From contig QHTY01000243.1 of NCBI GenBank assembly GCA_003220985.1, positions 1 through 6,746 on the forward strand: a DNA stretch of 6,746 bases, written 5' to 3'. Positions 5,182 through 6,746 of the stretch are shown piece after piece. The translations under genes and the position numbers were made by a program. A model generated the notes under the pieces. The model ran no database searches. It had not been told where the DNA came from and saw nothing but the letters and a program-made list of their open reading frames with translations. Each line of letters opens with the position of its first letter. The stretch's first letter is position 1. Source of the DNA: Gemmatimonadota bacterium (lineage in GTDB: Bacteria; Gemmatimonadota; Gemmatimonadetes; Gemmatimonadales; GWC2-71-9).

Positions 5182-5603
5182 GCGATGGCGAACACCGCGA
5201 GGCAGACAGGGAAGTCGCGTTGCAGTGCGGGTCGGAACTCGCGCCTGGCCATGCGGTGTAGCGTTGCGCCCACGACGAGAAACGCAGGCGCGAGCAGAGC
5301 AAACAGCGTCCACGCGCCGAGGGAGTATTCAACGAGATCCATCTTGTCAGCGATGACCCTTCCTTGCGCAAGCGCCAGAATCGCTGCCCCCACGATGCAC
5401 CAAACGGCGAGCGCGCCACCGCCGAAACGCCGGCGCACGTAGAGAGCAGAGGCAACGAAGACGACACCGGATGCGGCCAGTGTCAGCATGATCCTCGGCA
5501 TGCCGGGACCGAATTGCAGGGCGCGCAGCGCCAAGTACGCCGCACCCATGGCCCCGACGGCCCAGGCCCACGCCCGCAGCACGGCCGCGTGAGAAGTCTT
5601 CAT
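5172..5603 (-). CDS. Small membrane protein of unknown function, C-terminus possibly truncated
   Basis: 143 residues, family not recognised. Four hydrophobic segments are visible at about 7-27, 36-56 (IMLTLAASGVVFVASALYV), 64-82 and 96-115, consistent with an inner-membrane protein. Charged patches are RRRF at 57-60 and HRMARREFR at 116-124. The sequence then turns hydrophobic again (FPVCLAVFAIAEY) and stops abruptly, as though a fifth helix were cut. A helix-like continuation exists in the -1 frame down to 5119, which would give about 161 residues. The start ATG at 5603-5601 overlaps the stop of the sortilin-like gene as ATGA, and no clear Shine-Dalgarno precedes it, so it is probably translated by coupling. 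Its partner gene encodes a presumably exported propeller protein, but nothing in the sequence says the two products interact. Confidence 0.75.
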   Translation of the reverse strand: MKTSHAAVLRAWAWAVGAMGAAYLALRALQFGPGMPRIMLTLAASGVVFVASALYVRRRFGGGALAVWCIVGAAILALAQGRVIADKMDLVEYSLGAWTLFALLAPAFLVVGATLHRMARREFRPALQRDFPVCLAVFAIAEY

Positions 5604-6745
5604 GTCGAGCAGAGCTTCATATTCGTCGACGGCCCCGCGAGAGGCGTCATCCCATGACTCGCCAGCGTCCGGTTAAACGCCGACAAGTCCACGCGCACGA
5701 CCCGGCTCCAGCGATCAACAAGCGTACGTAGCTCATCACAGGTCGAGCGGGCGACCACCAGCATCGCCTGGGTCGGAGCGTGGTCGGCGTTGTCCTGCGC
5801 ACTCAGCTCGAGCCCAAATTCGCTGTTCAGATCCACGAAGCTCCATGCCGCCGGCCGCGCATCCCAGACCTCGCGCGCGTCCTTCAGTGAATCGCCGGCA
5901 ATGGAATCCAACGTCGTCACGAGCGTCTTCGCAGCTTTCCCTATTTCGGATACCGTGTCGTCCGGAGCGATCTTGGCGACGGCACCACGCAATGCGGCGA
6001 CGGGCTTGAAGTCAGCCCACGTGGCCTCGAGTCCCGCATACAACCGCATGACCAGCGCGTGCTGCGCGGCCACCGCTGCCCGAGAGACCCGCGAACGCGG
6101 ATCGCGCTCCACGGTCAGCGGCTGCGTGTAGTGTTTGCCGTCGACCGTGAGCCGAATGGTATACAGACCAGGGAGCGCCAGCGGGCCCTCAGGCGCCATC
6201 GGGGTGACGCCTGGGTTGCCGTTGAATTCGAATGAGTGCGCGAACGCGGGTGGTGGATCGTATCGCAAATCCCAATTGGCGCGATTGAGGCCGACGTTCG
6301 CGGGCAGGCCGCGCCCCGGCGCAAGCCAAAAGCCTTCCATCGGTGGGCGGGCCGTTTCGCGCACGGCGCGAGGCGGAGCGCTGGACATGTGCCGCACGAC
6401 GCTACCCCTCGCATCGAGCACCTCGATCGTGATGTCGGACGACGGCTTCGCGCCGAGCGAGTAATAGATGATTGCGCCGTCCGGCGGGTTCGGCGCCTGT
6501 GGCACCTCGCGCGGGAACGGCGTGTTGTACATCACGTTTCGCCGTACACGCACCGCGTCGCTTGGCTTGAAGAGATGGGCCCTCCCCGGTTCGGTCGCCA
6601 CGGCAGCGCTGAGCTGCCGCAGCACCGCAAAGTCGTCGAGCACCCAGATACCGCGGCCGTACGTGCCGACGATCAGATCGTTGTCGTGGAAGGTGATGTC
6701 GTCGACCATCGTGGTCGGCAGGTTGAGCATCAGGGACTGCCAGTG
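5600..6745 (-). CDS. Sortilin/VPS10-type BNR beta-propeller protein, C-terminal part
   Basis: Partial: the frame is open to the right edge, and in-frame codons upstream of the first ATG (6730) read HWQSL, continuing into MLNLPTT, so the true start is outside the window. 381 residues are visible; full-length relatives are, from memory, roughly 1000 residues. The opening segment with DLIVGTYGRGIWVLDD (visible 23-38) is the last blade of the beta-propeller; WQSL..NLP and GT.GR..WVLDD are hallmarks of these bacterial 'glycosyl hydrolase' or VPS10-domain annotations. A beta-sandwich follows, with NRANWDLRYDPP (154-165) and YTIRLTVDGKHYTQPLTVER (195-214). The C-terminal 160 residues look helical, with a single Cys pair region near 340 and the end. 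Relatives are usually secreted; the signal peptide is not visible here. Enzymatic activity is unproven for this group and a glycosidase name would be misleading. The stop overlaps the next gene's start as ATGA. Confidence 0.85.
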   Translation of the reverse strand, partial: HWQSLMLNLPTTMVDDITFHDNDLIVGTYGRGIWVLDDFAVLRQLSAAVATEPGRAHLFKPSDAVRVRRNVMYNTPFPREVPQAPNPPDGAIIYYSLGAKPSSDITIEVLDARGSVVRHMSSAPPRAVRETARPPMEGFWLAPGRGLPANVGLNRANWDLRYDPPPAFAHSFEFNGNPGVTPMAPEGPLALPGLYTIRLTVDGKHYTQPLTVERDPRSRVSRAAVAAQHALVMRLYAGLEATWADFKPVAALRGAVAKIAPDDTVSEIGKAAKTLVTTLDSIAGDSLKDAREVWDARPAAWSFVDLNSEFGLELSAQDNADHAPTQAMLVVARSTCDELRTLVDRWSRVVRVDLSAFNRTLASHGMTPLAGPSTNMKLCST

Positions 6746-6746
6746 A

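Noticed and set aside
4622..5467. 281-residue minus-strand frame over the cyclodeaminase-family gene and the membrane gene
   Set aside because: Composition turns into Arg/Gly-rich nonsense and it covers two real genes out of frame.
5600..6745. Calling the propeller protein a glycosyl hydrolase
   Set aside because: That label comes from distant BNR-repeat similarity; the visible part contains no catalytic motif supporting it.

Overview
This is a GC-rich bacterial window (about two-thirds G+C by eye), densely packed, with almost every gene on the minus strand. The gene content resembles soil or aquatic Gemmatimonadota (or an Acidobacteriota-like lineage). The clues are a hybrid-kinase receiver tail, a secreted protein built from 29-residue '(R)DHGVDP-F' repeats behind a domain like that of BlaR1/M56 proteins, a sortilin/VPS10-type propeller protein, and a dispersed intergenic repeat containing GTCATCCTGAGCG. 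This placement is an inference from recalled family distribution.

Layout from left to right. Positions 2-223 (+) hold the C-terminal end of a receiver (REC) domain. It converges with the minus-strand genes with a single base between the two stop codons. Reading in the minus direction from the right edge: (i) 6745-5600 is the C-terminal part of a large sortilin-like beta-propeller protein. (ii) Its stop overlaps by ATGA the start of a small four-helix membrane protein (5603-5172), which may have lost a fifth helix through a 1-nt frame change. (iii) After a leader carrying a hairpin over the start codon comes an ornithine cyclodeaminase/mu-crystallin-family enzyme (5067-4156). It overlaps by ATGA (iv) a PLP-dependent serine/threonine dehydratase-family enzyme (4159-3194). 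(v) A 136-residue membrane protein (3063-2653) has a C9 tract near its end and takes its stop codon from a REP-like repeat (2620-2661). (vi) An APC-family amino acid permease (2595-1270) follows. (vii) The secreted 29-residue-repeat protein (1250-225) begins 19 bp downstream of the permease.

Functional reading: the centre of the window looks like an amino-acid handling group, with a permease, a PLP dehydratase or ammonia-lyase, and an NAD(P)-dependent imine/ketimine reductase-type enzyme. The two enzymes are translationally coupled, as in the EutB-EutC pair of ectoine utilization, but nothing else of that pathway is visible, so the substrate is open. No RNA genes, CRISPR arrays, insertion sequences or phage genes were seen. 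No gene-free stretch exceeds 300 bases; the longest, 3064-3193 (130 bp) and 5068-5171 (104 bp), are described below.

No clearly new multi-gene system is evident. The items most worth a second look are the 29-residue solenoid, the probable frameshift at 5172-5181, the repeat that supplies a stop codon, and several small slippage-prone or structured sites at gene ends.
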